Source: Cytophagaceae bacterium
GTDB taxonomy: Bacteria; Bacteroidota; Bacteroidia; Flavobacteriales; Flavobacteriaceae
Length of the DNA: 64,000 bases
Direction: 5' to 3'
NCBI GenBank assembly: GCA_002710685.1
Contig: PALD01000071.1
Span: 124,001 to 188,000, forward strand
Within the stretch, counting starts at the first letter, position 1. Each line of letters opens with the position of its first letter. The notes beneath the pieces were generated by a model, which worked only from the letters and a program-made list of their open reading frames with translations, was not told the origin of the DNA and ran no database searches. Positions 17,448 to 26,229 of this stretch are shown in pieces. A program made the translations under genes and the position numbers.

Positions 17448-18454
17448 GACAATTCGATTCCGCTGCCGCCCAGTTGCGGGAAGATTACCTTGCCATTTTC
17501 ATGAATTTCAATGCCGGTGGCAATGTCCTGCTTGAGGAGCATGGCGCCGTCCATATCCACATAATCCAGTTGCGGTAGCAGTTGCCCTATGGCAGAAATA
17601 CCCACAGTTGACTCGGTCATGCAGCCCACCATGACCTTGAGGTCAAGTGATTTTGCCTTTTTTATCATACGCAGGGCGGGCGTGAGGCCTCCACATTTAG
17701 TAAGCTTGATGTTGACACCGTTAAAAAGCCCGTGACATTTTTCAACATCTTCCTCGATGATGCAGCTTTCATCTGCAATAATAGGTAAAACCGATTCTTC
17801 TTTTACCATTTTCATGCCGCTGCGGTCGCTGGCTGCCAGGGGCTGTTCTAGGAATTCAACCCCAAGTTTTTTTAGCTCCATACTGTTTTTTATGGCTGTT
17901 GCAGCATCCCAGGCGCAGTTGGCATCTACCCTAAAAATGGCATCGGTGTGCCTGCGCAGTTCTTTTATGATAGCAACATCGTCAGGTGTCCCCAGTTTGA
18001 TCTTATATATGGGCCAGGGTTTTTCCTGCATCTTGGCTAGCATTTTTGGGATGGTGTCCAGCCCTATGGTATAATTTGTAATGGGGTAATTATCAGTTGT
18101 GGTGCCCCAGAGTTTATATAACGGTTTCTCCCGGAGCTTGCCATATAGGTCATGGGCGGCGAGGTCCAGTGCACAAAGTGAAAAATTGCCTAGGCCCTTA
18201 TCTTTTAAACTTGCGTGAAATTGAGCAACATCAGTCAAGTCATGGTTTTCTATAAAATCACGGTGTTCTTCAATCTCTTGCATCATGCCATCAACGGTGA
18301 TGTTGTAATAAGGGTTTGAAGTTGCCTCGCCATAACCTGTGAGGCCATTTTGCTTGAGCGAAACAATCAGGCTATCCTGCACATCATGGGATTCTCGAGA
18401 GATGGTAAAAGTATGCTGAAGTTTGAGTTTGTATTTTTTAAGGCTTAGGTACAT
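17444..18454 (-). CDS. Dipeptide epimerase (L-Ala-D/L-Glu epimerase type, enolase superfamily)
   Basis: Expected to epimerise dipeptides such as L-Ala-D-Glu from murein recycling. The 336-residue product shows the muconate-lactonising subgroup layout: an N-terminal capping domain, then a TIM barrel with the catalytic KxK (YKIKLG, about residue 150), metal ligands in VDANCAWD, LEQPL and IADESC, and the second catalytic Lys in NIKLTKCGGL. ATG at 18452-18454. First gene of a two-gene operon with the PLP enzyme at 16395. Family assignment is strong; dipeptide specificity is inferred from the family. Confidence 0.9.
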   Translation of the reverse strand: MYLSLKKYKLKLQHTFTISRESHDVQDSLIVSLKQNGLTGYGEATSNPYYNITVDGMMQEIEEHRDFIENHDLTDVAQFHASLKDKGLGNFSLCALDLAAHDLYGKLREKPLYKLWGTTTDNYPITNYTIGLDTIPKMLAKMQEKPWPIYKIKLGTPDDVAIIKELRRHTDAIFRVDANCAWDAATAIKNSMELKKLGVEFLEQPLAASDRSGMKMVKEESVLPIIADESCIIEEDVEKCHGLFNGVNIKLTKCGGLTPALRMIKKAKSLDLKVMVGCMTESTVGISAIGQLLPQLDYVDMDGAMLLKQDIATGIEIHENGKVIFPQLGGSGIELS

Positions 18455-18550
18455 GTAGAAAATAGGTTAAAGATAAATGTAGTAAAAATGCACCTAGAAC
18501 CTTTTCAAAAAGTATTTTTTGTGCTTTATCATGAATTTTCATTAAAAAAA

Positions 18551-18581
18551 TTTGGTCAACTAAAACGATTAAGTATATTTG
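18551..18581 (+). promoter_or_regulatory. Bacteroidota promoter (TTTG-N19-TATATTTG) upstream of the GH78 gene
   Basis: TTTG at 18551-18554, a 19-bp spacer, then TATATTTG at 18574-18581, a full match to the phylum's -33 / TAnnTTTG pattern and spacing. The putative operator at 18560-18573 fills the end of the spacer up to the -7 box. Confidence 0.75.
18560..18573 (+). promoter_or_regulatory. Putative LacI-type operator, site A
   Basis: CTAAAACGATTAAG, two mismatches from CTAAAACGATTTAG-type symmetry with the central CG typical of LacI-family operators; it lies between the -33 and -7 boxes. Confidence 0.65.
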
Positions 18582-18592
18582 ATATTGTCAAA

Positions 18593-18606
18593 CTACATCG
18601 TTTGAA
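18593..18606 (-). promoter_or_regulatory. Putative LacI-type operator, site A2
   Basis: CTACATCGTTTGAA, inverse orientation of the CTAAAACGATGTAG form with 12 of 14 matching; just downstream of the predicted transcription start. Confidence 0.5.
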
Positions 18607-18784
18607 ATTTTAAAGGAGTTGTAAGTCTCTTTCTTACTATAGCGTAGTGGCAATTATTGCCGAGCTTGTTTATTGCAAACATTGATATGCTGCAAGAGAG
18701 CAGGTAACTGCAGGATGGTTGTTTTTTCATTAGCTTTTAAATTTATCCACGGAAGATTGTAAAGCTTTTTTTAAACTCAATCTT

Positions 18785-18798
18785 CTACATCGTTATAA
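18785..18798 (-). promoter_or_regulatory. Putative LacI-type operator, site B
   Basis: CTACATCGTTATAA, 12 of 14 matching the inverse of site D. It overlaps TATAATTG (18794-18801), a one-mismatch -7 box 26 bp before the GH78 start. Confidence 0.5.
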
Positions 18799-18827
18799 TT
18801 GTTTTAGGATAAAGCAACTCTGGATAT

Positions 18828-21218
18828 ATGGTAAAATTAGTTACGCTAAATAGATTGAAAAACATTCCGCATTACGCAACCCTTATATGCTTCATGCTCA
18901 CCTGTTTTATAGGGCAGGATGCTGGTGCGGCCTTGATGTTTCAAGAGGAGCAAGCACCCTGGAATGCCCAATGGATAGGCCCACAGCATGATGAAGGTAG
19001 GGACTATGGGGTGTATTATTTTCGCAAATGCGTAAACCTAAATGGAAAGCCTACAGCATTTCCCGTACATCTCTCGGCAGATAACCGCTATAAGCTTTTT
19101 GTGAATGATTCTCTCGTGAGTATAGGACCTACACGCGGTGATACGTATTTCTGGAATTATGAATCCATAGACCTTGCTCCTTATTTAAAGTCGGGTAAGA
19201 ATACCGTGGCGGCCCTAGTATATAATGAAGCACAATACCGTCCTGAGGCCCAGATTTCTGTGCGCACCGGTTTTATCATGCAGGGGGCTGGCAAGGCTCA
19301 ACAAATCCTTAACACGGATGAAAGCTGGAAATGCATCAAGGATATGGGCCACAAGCCTATACCGGGATATTTTTTTGCGGCGAGCAAGGGAGAGTTGGTT
19401 GACATGAATGAGACACTCCAGGGTAATTGGCATAGCGTGGATTATGACGACAGTGCATGGCCACAGGCCGGCAAAATTCTAGATGGAAAATTAAAAGGCC
19501 ACTCTGACGGACTCGCCTGGCAACTTGTACCATCACCCATACCCAGTATGGAGTTAAAGTATGAGCGTCTAGCTCGCATGCGTACTGCCACGAATATTAA
19601 AATAAACCCGGCTTTCCCAAAACAAAAGGTAGCCATAACGATACCCGCCAAATCAAAAGTGAGCTTCCTGCTGGACCGGGATGTGGAAACTAATGCATAT
19701 GTAACGCTGGATTTTAGTGGTGGTAAGGATGCAAAAATCTCCCTGGGATATGCTGAGGCATTGTATAAAATAGGTTCGAACGGTAGAGAAAAAGGTAATC
19801 GCGATAGCATTGAGGGCAAGGAGTTTATCGGCAGGCACGATATGATAATTTCCAATGGTGGCCAGGCACAATCATTCACCACCCTTAATTTTCGCACGTA
19901 TAGGTATCTACGGGTTGAGGTAGAAACGCAGGATGAAGCCTTGACCATTGATGACCTCTACGGGACCTTTACAGGATATCCCTTTGAGCAAAATGCCAGC
20001 TTACAGGTTGATAATAAAGAGATGCAGCAGATGCTGGATATAGGGTGGCGCACGGCAAGGCTCAATGCCTTTGAAACGTATATGGATTGTCCTTATTACG
20101 AGCAATTGCAATACATAGGCGATACCAGGATTCAAGCCATGATTTCATTCTATAATTCTGGTGATGATAGACTTGCGAGAAATGCACTTGACCTTATGGA
20201 CCATTCTCGTCTTGCCGAAGGTGTGACCATGAGTCGTTACCCCACGCGCAGCACACAGATTATTTCACCATTTTCACTGTGGTACTTAGGGATGTTGCAC
20301 GATTACTGGATGTATAGGGATGACAGCGATTTTGTCAAAGAAAAACTTGCTGGAGCCCGCAGCATTCTTGATTTTTTTCATGAGTTTCAGCAGGAAGATG
20401 GCTCGTTAAAAGATTTACCCTATTGGAAGTTTGTGGACTGGGCAGGCAATATGGGCTGGGGGCCTGAAAGTGCAGATGGCGCTGCCGCCATTTATGACCT
20501 GCAATTGCTATGGGCTTATCAATGGGTTTCCCAGATGGAAAAGGAACTCGGCATGCCTACTTTTGCCCAGCTGTATGAGCAACGAGCAAGCCAACTTCAG
20601 CAAACCATAAAAACGAAATATTGGGATGCTTCCCGTAAATTATTTGCAGATACCAGTGAGAAGAAGGGTTTTTCCCAGCATGTAAATTCATTGGCCATAC
20701 TTACCGGGCTGGTTTCAGATGGAGATTTGCGCGCTTTCGCGAAAAGAACTCTTGAGGAGAAGGACCTTACCCAGTGCACCATCTATTTTAAATATTACCT
20801 ACATCAAGCCATGGTAAAGGCAGGATTGGGCGATGACTACATGGATTGGCTAGGCATCTGGCGGGATAACATTGCCATGGGACTCACCACATGGGCGGAG
20901 GATTCTGGGATTAATACGGCAAGGTCAGACTGTCATGCCTGGGGAGGAAGCCCCAACATAGAATTTTATAGAACCGTTTTGGGTATTGATACTGCTGAGC
21001 CTGGCTTCGGTAAAGTACTCATCAACCCTCATCTGGGAGATTTTAAAAAAATAGGAGGAGAGATGCCGCATCCGCAGGGTACGGTGGCCGTAAGCTATGT
21101 CTTGAAAAACAAGAAATGGAACATTAAGATAAAGCTTCCTGAGGAAACTACCGGAACCCTATTATGGAAGGAAAAAACCTATGCCTTGAACGGTGGTGAA
21201 AATGAATTTAAACTTTAA
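18828..21218 (+). CDS. GH78 alpha-L-rhamnosidase-like glycoside hydrolase
   Basis: Expected to release terminal alpha-L-rhamnose. 796 residues: a signal peptide (about 1-34, ending DAGAA), an N-terminal beta region with a carbohydrate-binding-like fold (APWNAQWIGPQ, SADNRYKLFVNDSLVS), then an (alpha/alpha)6 barrel. The barrel carries the GH78 hallmark METYMDCPYYEQLQYIGDTR-like segment (ETYMDCPYYEQLQ, about residue 418) and a second conserved acidic block (WAEDSGINTARSDCHAWGGSPN, about 690-711), followed by a C-terminal beta domain. Periplasmic. First gene of the PUL, 18 bp before the esterase gene, and preceded by three putative operators. Activity on rhamnose is the family expectation. Confidence 0.88.
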   Translation: MVKLVTLNRLKNIPHYATLICFMLTCFIGQDAGAALMFQEEQAPWNAQWIGPQHDEGRDYGVYYFRKCVNLNGKPTAFPVHLSADNRYKLFVNDSLVSIGPTRGDTYFWNYESIDLAPYLKSGKNTVAALVYNEAQYRPEAQISVRTGFIMQGAGKAQQILNTDESWKCIKDMGHKPIPGYFFAASKGELVDMNETLQGNWHSVDYDDSAWPQAGKILDGKLKGHSDGLAWQLVPSPIPSMELKYERLARMRTATNIKINPAFPKQKVAITIPAKSKVSFLLDRDVETNAYVTLDFSGGKDAKISLGYAEALYKIGSNGREKGNRDSIEGKEFIGRHDMIISNGGQAQSFTTLNFRTYRYLRVEVETQDEALTIDDLYGTFTGYPFEQNASLQVDNKEMQQMLDIGWRTARLNAFETYMDCPYYEQLQYIGDTRIQAMISFYNSGDDRLARNALDLMDHSRLAEGVTMSRYPTRSTQIISPFSLWYLGMLHDYWMYRDDSDFVKEKLAGARSILDFFHEFQQEDGSLKDLPYWKFVDWAGNMGWGPESADGAAAIYDLQLLWAYQWVSQMEKELGMPTFAQLYEQRASQLQQTIKTKYWDASRKLFADTSEKKGFSQHVNSLAILTGLVSDGDLRAFAKRTLEEKDLTQCTIYFKYYLHQAMVKAGLGDDYMDWLGIWRDNIAMGLTTWAEDSGINTARSDCHAWGGSPNIEFYRTVLGIDTAEPGFGKVLINPHLGDFKKIGGEMPHPQGTVAVSYVLKNKKWNIKIKLPEETTGTLLWKEKTYALNGGENEFKL
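20733..20746. repeat. Interspersed palindrome, CGC variant
   Basis: GCTTTCGCGAAAAG inside the GH78 gene, where it encodes AFAKR. Confidence 0.55.
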
Positions 21219-21236
21219 AACAGCTAAACAACACCC

Positions 21237-22721
21237 ATGAAACACACAGCGGGACCATCTACAATACTTTGTGCAATAGTGCTTATACTTTGCGCACAGT
21301 TTTCTTTCGCTCAAAGCGAAATATTAAAATTTGCAGACCCCCTGACAGACAATATGGTGGTGCAGCAAAACCAGGTTTTAACCGTGTGGGGAGAGGCTGA
21401 AAAAGGAGCGGAGGTAACCATCACTGCAGACTGGACCTCGCCCATAAAAGTAATGACAGATGCAACGGGATGGTTTAAAGGTATGTTGCCCGTGCCGGCG
21501 ATTGAAGCTGGGGATTTTACACCGCATACCCTTGCAATCACTAGTGGGGATGAACAGCAGATACTCAAGAATATTCTTATAGGTGAGCTGTGGATATGCA
21601 GCGGTCAATCTAATATGCAATTTTCGGTTAAGGAGGTCATCAATGCAGAAGCAGAGTTAAAAGATGTAAATAATCCCAACATTAGGCTATTTAATACGGG
21701 GCTTAATTTTAGTGACAGCCCTCTCATGCACGTTACAGGTAAGTGGCAGGAAAGTACGGTAGAGAGCGTTAGGGATTTTTCGGCAGTGGGGTATTTTTTT
21801 GGTAAGCAACTGTATGAAAAGCTTAATGTACCCGTGGGATTGCTCTTTACCGGTATAGGTGCATCAGCCGCGCAAGCTTATGTGCCGCGCGAAGTACTTG
21901 CGAGCAATGCGCTACTGGATTCGGTCTATCTCAAGCCCTACCTTGAATCAGATAAATCAAAAGAAAAGATTGATGGTGGGTTCTCTTTTGAAAAAGTAAC
22001 CCGTCCTTATTTGTTGTACAACGCCATCATTCATCCACTCACTAATCTTTCGGTAAAGGGAATTGTATGGTATCAAGGTGAGTCAAATCGTGAGGAACGT
22101 GAGTCATATACAGAGTTGATGTATGCGATGATTCGCTCATGGCGAAAGGATTTTGCGCAAGGCAATCTCCCTTTTTACTATGTGCAGGTGGCGCCCTATT
22201 TTTATGACAATGAGGATCCCACCCTGGCGGACTATGCTTTTTTTAGGGAGGCTCAAGAAAAAATAGCAGCACTTTCTAATTGTGAAATGGTTGTCACCAT
22301 GGATGTGGGCGAAGCCAAGGACCTGCACCCAAAAAACAAAAAACCTATAGGTCATAGACTGGCCAGGACGGCACTTAACAGAACTTATAATCAACTAGAT
22401 GTTCACTATCTGGGACCTCAATTTCAAGATGTGGAATTTAATGGTAATAAAGCAATCATCACATTTAAGCCAGAATCTGTGGCTGGAGGCTTGCAAACCA
22501 ATGATGGGGTCTCTCCCAAATATTTTAAAATAGCCGGCAAGGATAAAGTTTTTCATTTGGCGAAAGCCAAAATAAATGGAGGTGCGATCGAGGTGTCAAG
22601 CGACAAGGTGAAAAATCCTGTTGCCGTGCGATATGCCTTTACAAATTATCCTGTTACCAATCTTGAAAATAGTGCAGGATTGCCAGCAGTGCCTTTTAGG
22701 ACAGATACGTGGAAAGAGTAG
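21237..22721 (+). CDS. Sialate O-acetylesterase-type (SASA) carbohydrate esterase
   Basis: 494-residue SGNH-fold esterase that removes O-acetyl groups from sugars. Signal peptide (about 1-25, ending FSFAQ); a small beta domain (VVQQNQVLTVWGEAEKGAEVTI), then the catalytic block ELWICSGQSNMQFSV with the nucleophile Ser in GQSNM, the Gly/Asn motifs (GIVWYQGESN) and a late VGEAKDLHPKNKKPIGHRL with the Asp/His pair (DLHP). Periplasmic. Co-transcribed with GH78, indicating an acetylated substrate. A dispersed palindrome encodes the signal-peptidase region (21305-21321). Confidence 0.9.
   Translation: MKHTAGPSTILCAIVLILCAQFSFAQSEILKFADPLTDNMVVQQNQVLTVWGEAEKGAEVTITADWTSPIKVMTDATGWFKGMLPVPAIEAGDFTPHTLAITSGDEQQILKNILIGELWICSGQSNMQFSVKEVINAEAELKDVNNPNIRLFNTGLNFSDSPLMHVTGKWQESTVESVRDFSAVGYFFGKQLYEKLNVPVGLLFTGIGASAAQAYVPREVLASNALLDSVYLKPYLESDKSKEKIDGGFSFEKVTRPYLLYNAIIHPLTNLSVKGIVWYQGESNREERESYTELMYAMIRSWRKDFAQGNLPFYYVQVAPYFYDNEDPTLADYAFFREAQEKIAALSNCEMVVTMDVGEAKDLHPKNKKPIGHRLARTALNRTYNQLDVHYLGPQFQDVEFNGNKAIITFKPESVAGGLQTNDGVSPKYFKIAGKDKVFHLAKAKINGGAIEVSSDKVKNPVAVRYAFTNYPVTNLENSAGLPAVPFRTDTWKE
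21305..21321. repeat. Interspersed palindrome, CGC type, at the signal-peptide end
   Basis: TTTCGCTCAAAGCGAAA, 7-bp arms, encoding FAQSE at the expected signal-peptide cleavage site of the esterase. Confidence 0.75.
22556..22571. repeat. Interspersed palindrome, GGC type
   Basis: TTTGGCGAAAGCCAAA, exact reverse complement of the copy at 7848-7863, encoding LAKAK in the esterase gene. Confidence 0.8.
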
Positions 22722-22810
22722 ATAAGATTTGTCTTTTTAACACTAAATAAGAGTTATAGCTAAAAAAATATTGTTAAAAATTAGGATTTTATAAATTATA
22801 TGTTAATTTT

Positions 22811-22824
22811 ATAAAACGATTTAG
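22811..22824 (+). promoter_or_regulatory. Putative LacI-type operator, site C
   Basis: ATAAAACGATTTAG, 13 of 14 bases of CTAAAACGATTTAG, in the 235-bp gap before SusD1. Confidence 0.65.
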
Positions 22825-22860
22825 TTATTTGTTCAATACCTTGACCAAGACATTTAATTA

Positions 22861-22869
22861 CCCCCCCCC
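22861..22869. repeat. C9 homopolymer between two operator sites
   Basis: Nine consecutive C in an otherwise very AT-rich leader between operator sites C and D, upstream of SusD1. Confidence 0.6.
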
Positions 22870-22923
22870 TTTAACGTTGAAAAAATAAAACCATAACGCA
22901 ATAGAGTTTATAGTGAAAATTAA

Positions 22924-22937
22924 CTAAAACGATGTAG
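22924..22937 (+). promoter_or_regulatory. Putative LacI-type operator, site D
   Basis: CTAAAACGATGTAG, 13 of 14 bases of the consensus, 19 bp before the SusD1 ATG. Confidence 0.65.
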
Positions 22938-22956
22938 TAAAGTATAAATTTTGCAT

Positions 22957-24699
22957 ATGAAATTAAATTACCTCTTTTACTTATTTCTACTGGTGACCTG
23001 CATGAGTTCTTGCAGTCAACAGGGGTTTCTTGATGAAACAGAAACAACCGACCTTGATGAGAGTACCGTCTTTGCAGACAGTACCTACACCACGGCTTTC
23101 CTGAGCGATATTTATAACCAGGTAGGCTTTAGCAGTAATCCAGGTAGATTTAGCCTGGGATTCACAAATCATGGTGGGCTGCAAACCTCCACTGATGAGG
23201 CTGAACCACGCATAACCTCAGATATCACTACAGATATCCAGTTTATCACGGGGACCATTAACCCGGTAATCGTGACTGATGATGCCTGGAGAATATGCTA
23301 CTCAAACATAAGGAAGGTGAATCAACTTTTAATTCACCTGCCAGATACCCCGCTTACCAATGGAAGAAAGCAACGGTATGAAGGTGAAGCAAGATTTTTA
23401 AGAGCCTGGTATTATGCCATACTCCTTAAACATTACGGTGGCGTGCCGCTTGTAGGTGATGCTGTTTTTACAGCAGATGATGAGATACCCATGACGCGGG
23501 ATTCTTATGCAGATTGTGTGGATTATATCATTGCCGAGTGTAATGCGGCAGCTCAATTATTGCCCACAGAACCGGGTGGAAGGGATTTTGGCAGGGCTGG
23601 TGCGGGAGCATGCATGGCACTTAAATCCCGTGTGCTTCTATTTGCTGCCAGTGCGCTATACAATGGCAATGACTACGCAGAGCCATATAGTACTTTGTTA
23701 GGATATCCAGATTATGACCTCAATAGATGGAAAGATGCCATGGATGCGGCTCAGGCTGTGATAGGTTTGGGTAACTATTCACTTTATGTGGATAATGATG
23801 AAGAAGTGGGTCGTGGATTCTACCGTATTTGGGTGGCCAATGATTTTATCAATGATGGCGCTTATAGCGGGCATATTTTTGTACAAAAAGCTGATTTTGG
23901 AACTCCAGGAAGAGCGGGGCTTTTCAATCCACCATCACGCGGCGGTGGCGGTGGCGGTTACCCTTATCAAGAGCTTATTGATGCTTTCCCAATGAGCAAT
24001 GGCAAGGCTATTGATGAGCCAGATTCCGGGTATGACCCGCAAGACCCTTATGCTAACAGGGATTCCCGTTTATATAACTCAATCGTTTTTGATCAAGTGC
24101 CGCTGCAAAATGGTTTTGATCCAGAAGTTCCCGTAGATATTTACCTGGGGAATTATGATGGGGTTTTAGCAGGTCAAGATGCAGTACATTCAGGAACTCC
24201 CACGGGGTATTACATACGTAAGATGATGCACCGCGTGGCGGCTGCCAACTATTTTGTGGCAACCGATCAATCACGCCCTTTAATACGCTACGCCGAGATA
24301 TTGCTCAATTTCGCTGAAGCGAAAAACGAATTCGAGGGACCTACTACAGAGGTGTATGCTGCGGTTGAGGCTATACGGCAACGTGCGGGATTAAGCCCTT
24401 ATGAATTACCTGGCGGTCTGGATAAGGACCAGATGAGGGAAGTAATACGTAATGAACGCAGGATAGAGCTAGCCTTTGAAGGGTTTAGATTTTGGGACGT
24501 GAGACGGTGGGAAATCGCAGAGGAGACTGAGAGCCGAACCATGACAGGTATGGAAGTAATAAGGGATGGCTCTAGCGTAGAGTACAACAGATTTGACGTG
24601 CGCAAGCACGTGTTTCGCCCGGCAGCCTATTTCTGGCCTTTGCCCTATGATGAAACGGCAAAATCTGCAGATCTTATTCAAAATCCATTATATGACTAA
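22957..24699 (+). CDS. SusD/RagB-type surface lipoprotein (SusD1)
   Basis: 580 residues from ATG 22957; a TTG six bases upstream is in frame but unnecessary. Signal peptide with lipobox CMSSC, then the SusD N-terminal TPR-rich fold (YEGEARFLRAWYYAILLKHYGGVPLV, DFGRAGAGACMALKSRVLLFAAS) and the C-terminal hallmark RYAEILLNFAEAKNEFEGP followed by ERRIELAFEGFRFWDVRRW. It binds glycan at the cell surface together with a SusC. Unusually it precedes its receptor and is separated from the nearest SusC by two accessory lipoprotein genes. A Gly-rich GGGGGGY loop lies near residue 330. Confidence 0.93.
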   Translation: MKLNYLFYLFLLVTCMSSCSQQGFLDETETTDLDESTVFADSTYTTAFLSDIYNQVGFSSNPGRFSLGFTNHGGLQTSTDEAEPRITSDITTDIQFITGTINPVIVTDDAWRICYSNIRKVNQLLIHLPDTPLTNGRKQRYEGEARFLRAWYYAILLKHYGGVPLVGDAVFTADDEIPMTRDSYADCVDYIIAECNAAAQLLPTEPGGRDFGRAGAGACMALKSRVLLFAASALYNGNDYAEPYSTLLGYPDYDLNRWKDAMDAAQAVIGLGNYSLYVDNDEEVGRGFYRIWVANDFINDGAYSGHIFVQKADFGTPGRAGLFNPPSRGGGGGGYPYQELIDAFPMSNGKAIDEPDSGYDPQDPYANRDSRLYNSIVFDQVPLQNGFDPEVPVDIYLGNYDGVLAGQDAVHSGTPTGYYIRKMMHRVAAANYFVATDQSRPLIRYAEILLNFAEAKNEFEGPTTEVYAAVEAIRQRAGLSPYELPGGLDKDQMREVIRNERRIELAFEGFRFWDVRRWEIAEETESRTMTGMEVIRDGSSVEYNRFDVRKHVFRPAAYFWPLPYDETAKSADLIQNPLYD

Positions 24700-24729
24700 A
24701 ATGTGTTTAAGATTTAATAATCTGATACT

Positions 24730-25176
24730 ATGAAAAAAACAATACTCTTAAAAAGTATTCTCATACTAGTGGCGATTACAACCTTCATGGGTTGCTATAA
24801 GGCCGAGGATGAAGATTACACAGAGCCGGTAAAAGATATAAGTGGTGACTGGCAGGTAGTTGAAGCGTATAGAAATGACGAGAACATTACAGACTTGATG
24901 AATTTCTCGCAGTTTATGATCAACTTTTCGGCAGACGGCTCATACTCTTTTCAGAACTATCTTCCCTTTATCATAAGTGAAGAAGGTACATGGTCATTAA
25001 ATGATCCGCAGTATCCTAATTACATCTCTTTTGCAGGGAATAGTGGGCAAGAAGCCATACAATCTCAACTGGCTTTACCCATTACAGATGGCAAGCGACA
25101 GATAAGTATAACATTTAGTCCTGGATGCCCCGGAAATTCCTACACCTACGTTTTTGAAAGAGTAGCAACACAATAA
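24730..25176 (+). CDS. DUF5004-like lipoprotein of the PUL
   Basis: 148-residue lipoprotein; lipobox FMGC (Cys about residue 22). The rest is a small beta-barrel-like domain (DISGDWQVVEAYRND ... FSADGSYSFQNY ... GTWSLND) of the lipocalin-like type that I associate with DUF5004 members found in PULs. Probably surface exposed and accessory to SusD1/SusC1. It lies 30 bp after SusD1 and 15 bp before the DUF4961 gene. Function not established. Confidence 0.75.
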   Translation: MKKTILLKSILILVAITTFMGCYKAEDEDYTEPVKDISGDWQVVEAYRNDENITDLMNFSQFMINFSADGSYSFQNYLPFIISEEGTWSLNDPQYPNYISFAGNSGQEAIQSQLALPITDGKRQISITFSPGCPGNSYTYVFERVATQ

Positions 25177-25191
25177 CCCGTAAGACAGACA

Positions 25192-26181
25192 ATGATGAAA
25201 GTGAAACTATTTAAAAACAAGATTTTTCTTCGGGTATTTGGATTTCTATGCTTATTCCTGCTGCCCATAGCCTGTATTTATCTTGACAGTATAGACTATA
25301 CTGAAGAAGGCGTCAATGCAGGTGAAGAAACCACCTTTACCCTTAATGTAAGAGTGGAGCCTGCTGAAGCTGGTACTAACGAGCGACTTGTGGTTGCGTT
25401 TCTCGCGCCAAACAGCTGGAATGCTGATGAAAATACCACCATTACCTACACAAGTAATGTAGATGATGGAGTGCAGACCGCATCGCTGGTGCCAGAAGAT
25501 AACCTACCTCGCAATGCTGGCGGGCTCTCCTGGAGGGCAGCCATCCGGAATAAATTTGGCGTAGGCCCTAACGTGCTCAACGATATGGAGTGGGTAGTTT
25601 TCTGGACAGATAATGTATATGATGTCGCTAATGGCGAAAGAATAACAGCAACCTTCAATGTCAAGGTAAAAACCGGCCCTGAAAATCTAAGGGCAAAACT
25701 GGGCTTCCTTATCAACAATACAGGAGATGGATTGAGCGGAGATACCGCTAGGTTTAAGGTCATGTACACAGATTGTTTTGAAGTCAAGGGAGGTGAAGGA
25801 GCAGTAACTGATTTTTGTGAACTGCACTTCAATTTTGCACAGCCACTGGCATCCACTAAGAATGATATACTCACCTTTAAGTTTCAAGGGGATATTGCCG
25901 AGAATGACCTTGTGGATGAGAATGAGATTTACCTGTGTGCAACTGCCTATTCCCTTAATGGAAATGCCTATGAGCTTTGCGGTAGTGATGAAAGTACCCG
26001 GATGACAAAAGAGTCAACATTTTCTAATACATACTCCTTGTCATTTTGGCCGGCAGGCTTGTTTAACATACCATCCTCAGAAACTTTGGAGCGAATAGAA
26101 TACTCCTTTAGAAATCAAGATGGTAGTGTTGAACTCAAGGACGACAACATACCTTTTACATATTTTTTTAAATGCGAATAG
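25192..26181 (+). CDS. DUF4961-like lipoprotein of the PUL
   Basis: 329 residues; signal peptide with a lipobox-like LPIAC (Cys about residue 28). The N-terminal half is an immunoglobulin-like domain (GEETTFTLNVRVEPAEAGTNERLVVAFLAP) and the C-terminal half a second beta domain (LASTKNDILTFKFQGDIAENDLVDENEIYLCATAY). DUF4961 and DUF5004 proteins commonly sit beside SusD genes; a role in glycan binding at the surface is plausible but unproven. An ATG at 25195 is an equally good start. Followed 48 bp later by SusC1. Confidence 0.75.
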   Translation: MMKVKLFKNKIFLRVFGFLCLFLLPIACIYLDSIDYTEEGVNAGEETTFTLNVRVEPAEAGTNERLVVAFLAPNSWNADENTTITYTSNVDDGVQTASLVPEDNLPRNAGGLSWRAAIRNKFGVGPNVLNDMEWVVFWTDNVYDVANGERITATFNVKVKTGPENLRAKLGFLINNTGDGLSGDTARFKVMYTDCFEVKGGEGAVTDFCELHFNFAQPLASTKNDILTFKFQGDIAENDLVDENEIYLCATAYSLNGNAYELCGSDESTRMTKESTFSNTYSLSFWPAGLFNIPSSETLERIEYSFRNQDGSVELKDDNIPFTYFFKCE

Positions 26182-26229
26182 CCACTCTAGAGCCTTAACA
26201 TTTTGGTTCTAAACTTAAAATCATTCCTT

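Larger units (their letters stand above)
18455..18827. other. Divergent regulatory region upstream of the PUL
   Basis: 373 bp without a gene between the dipeptide epimerase and the GH78 gene. It holds a well-formed Bacteroidota promoter, three copies of the CG-centred palindrome, and a leader of about 240 nt if transcription starts at that promoter. Confidence 0.7.

Noticed and set aside
22943..22953. TATAAATTTTG as a -7 box for SusD1
   Set aside because: It ends three bases before the ATG, which would need leaderless translation, and the n-spacing does not fit TAnnTTTG; an upstream promoter near site C is more likely.
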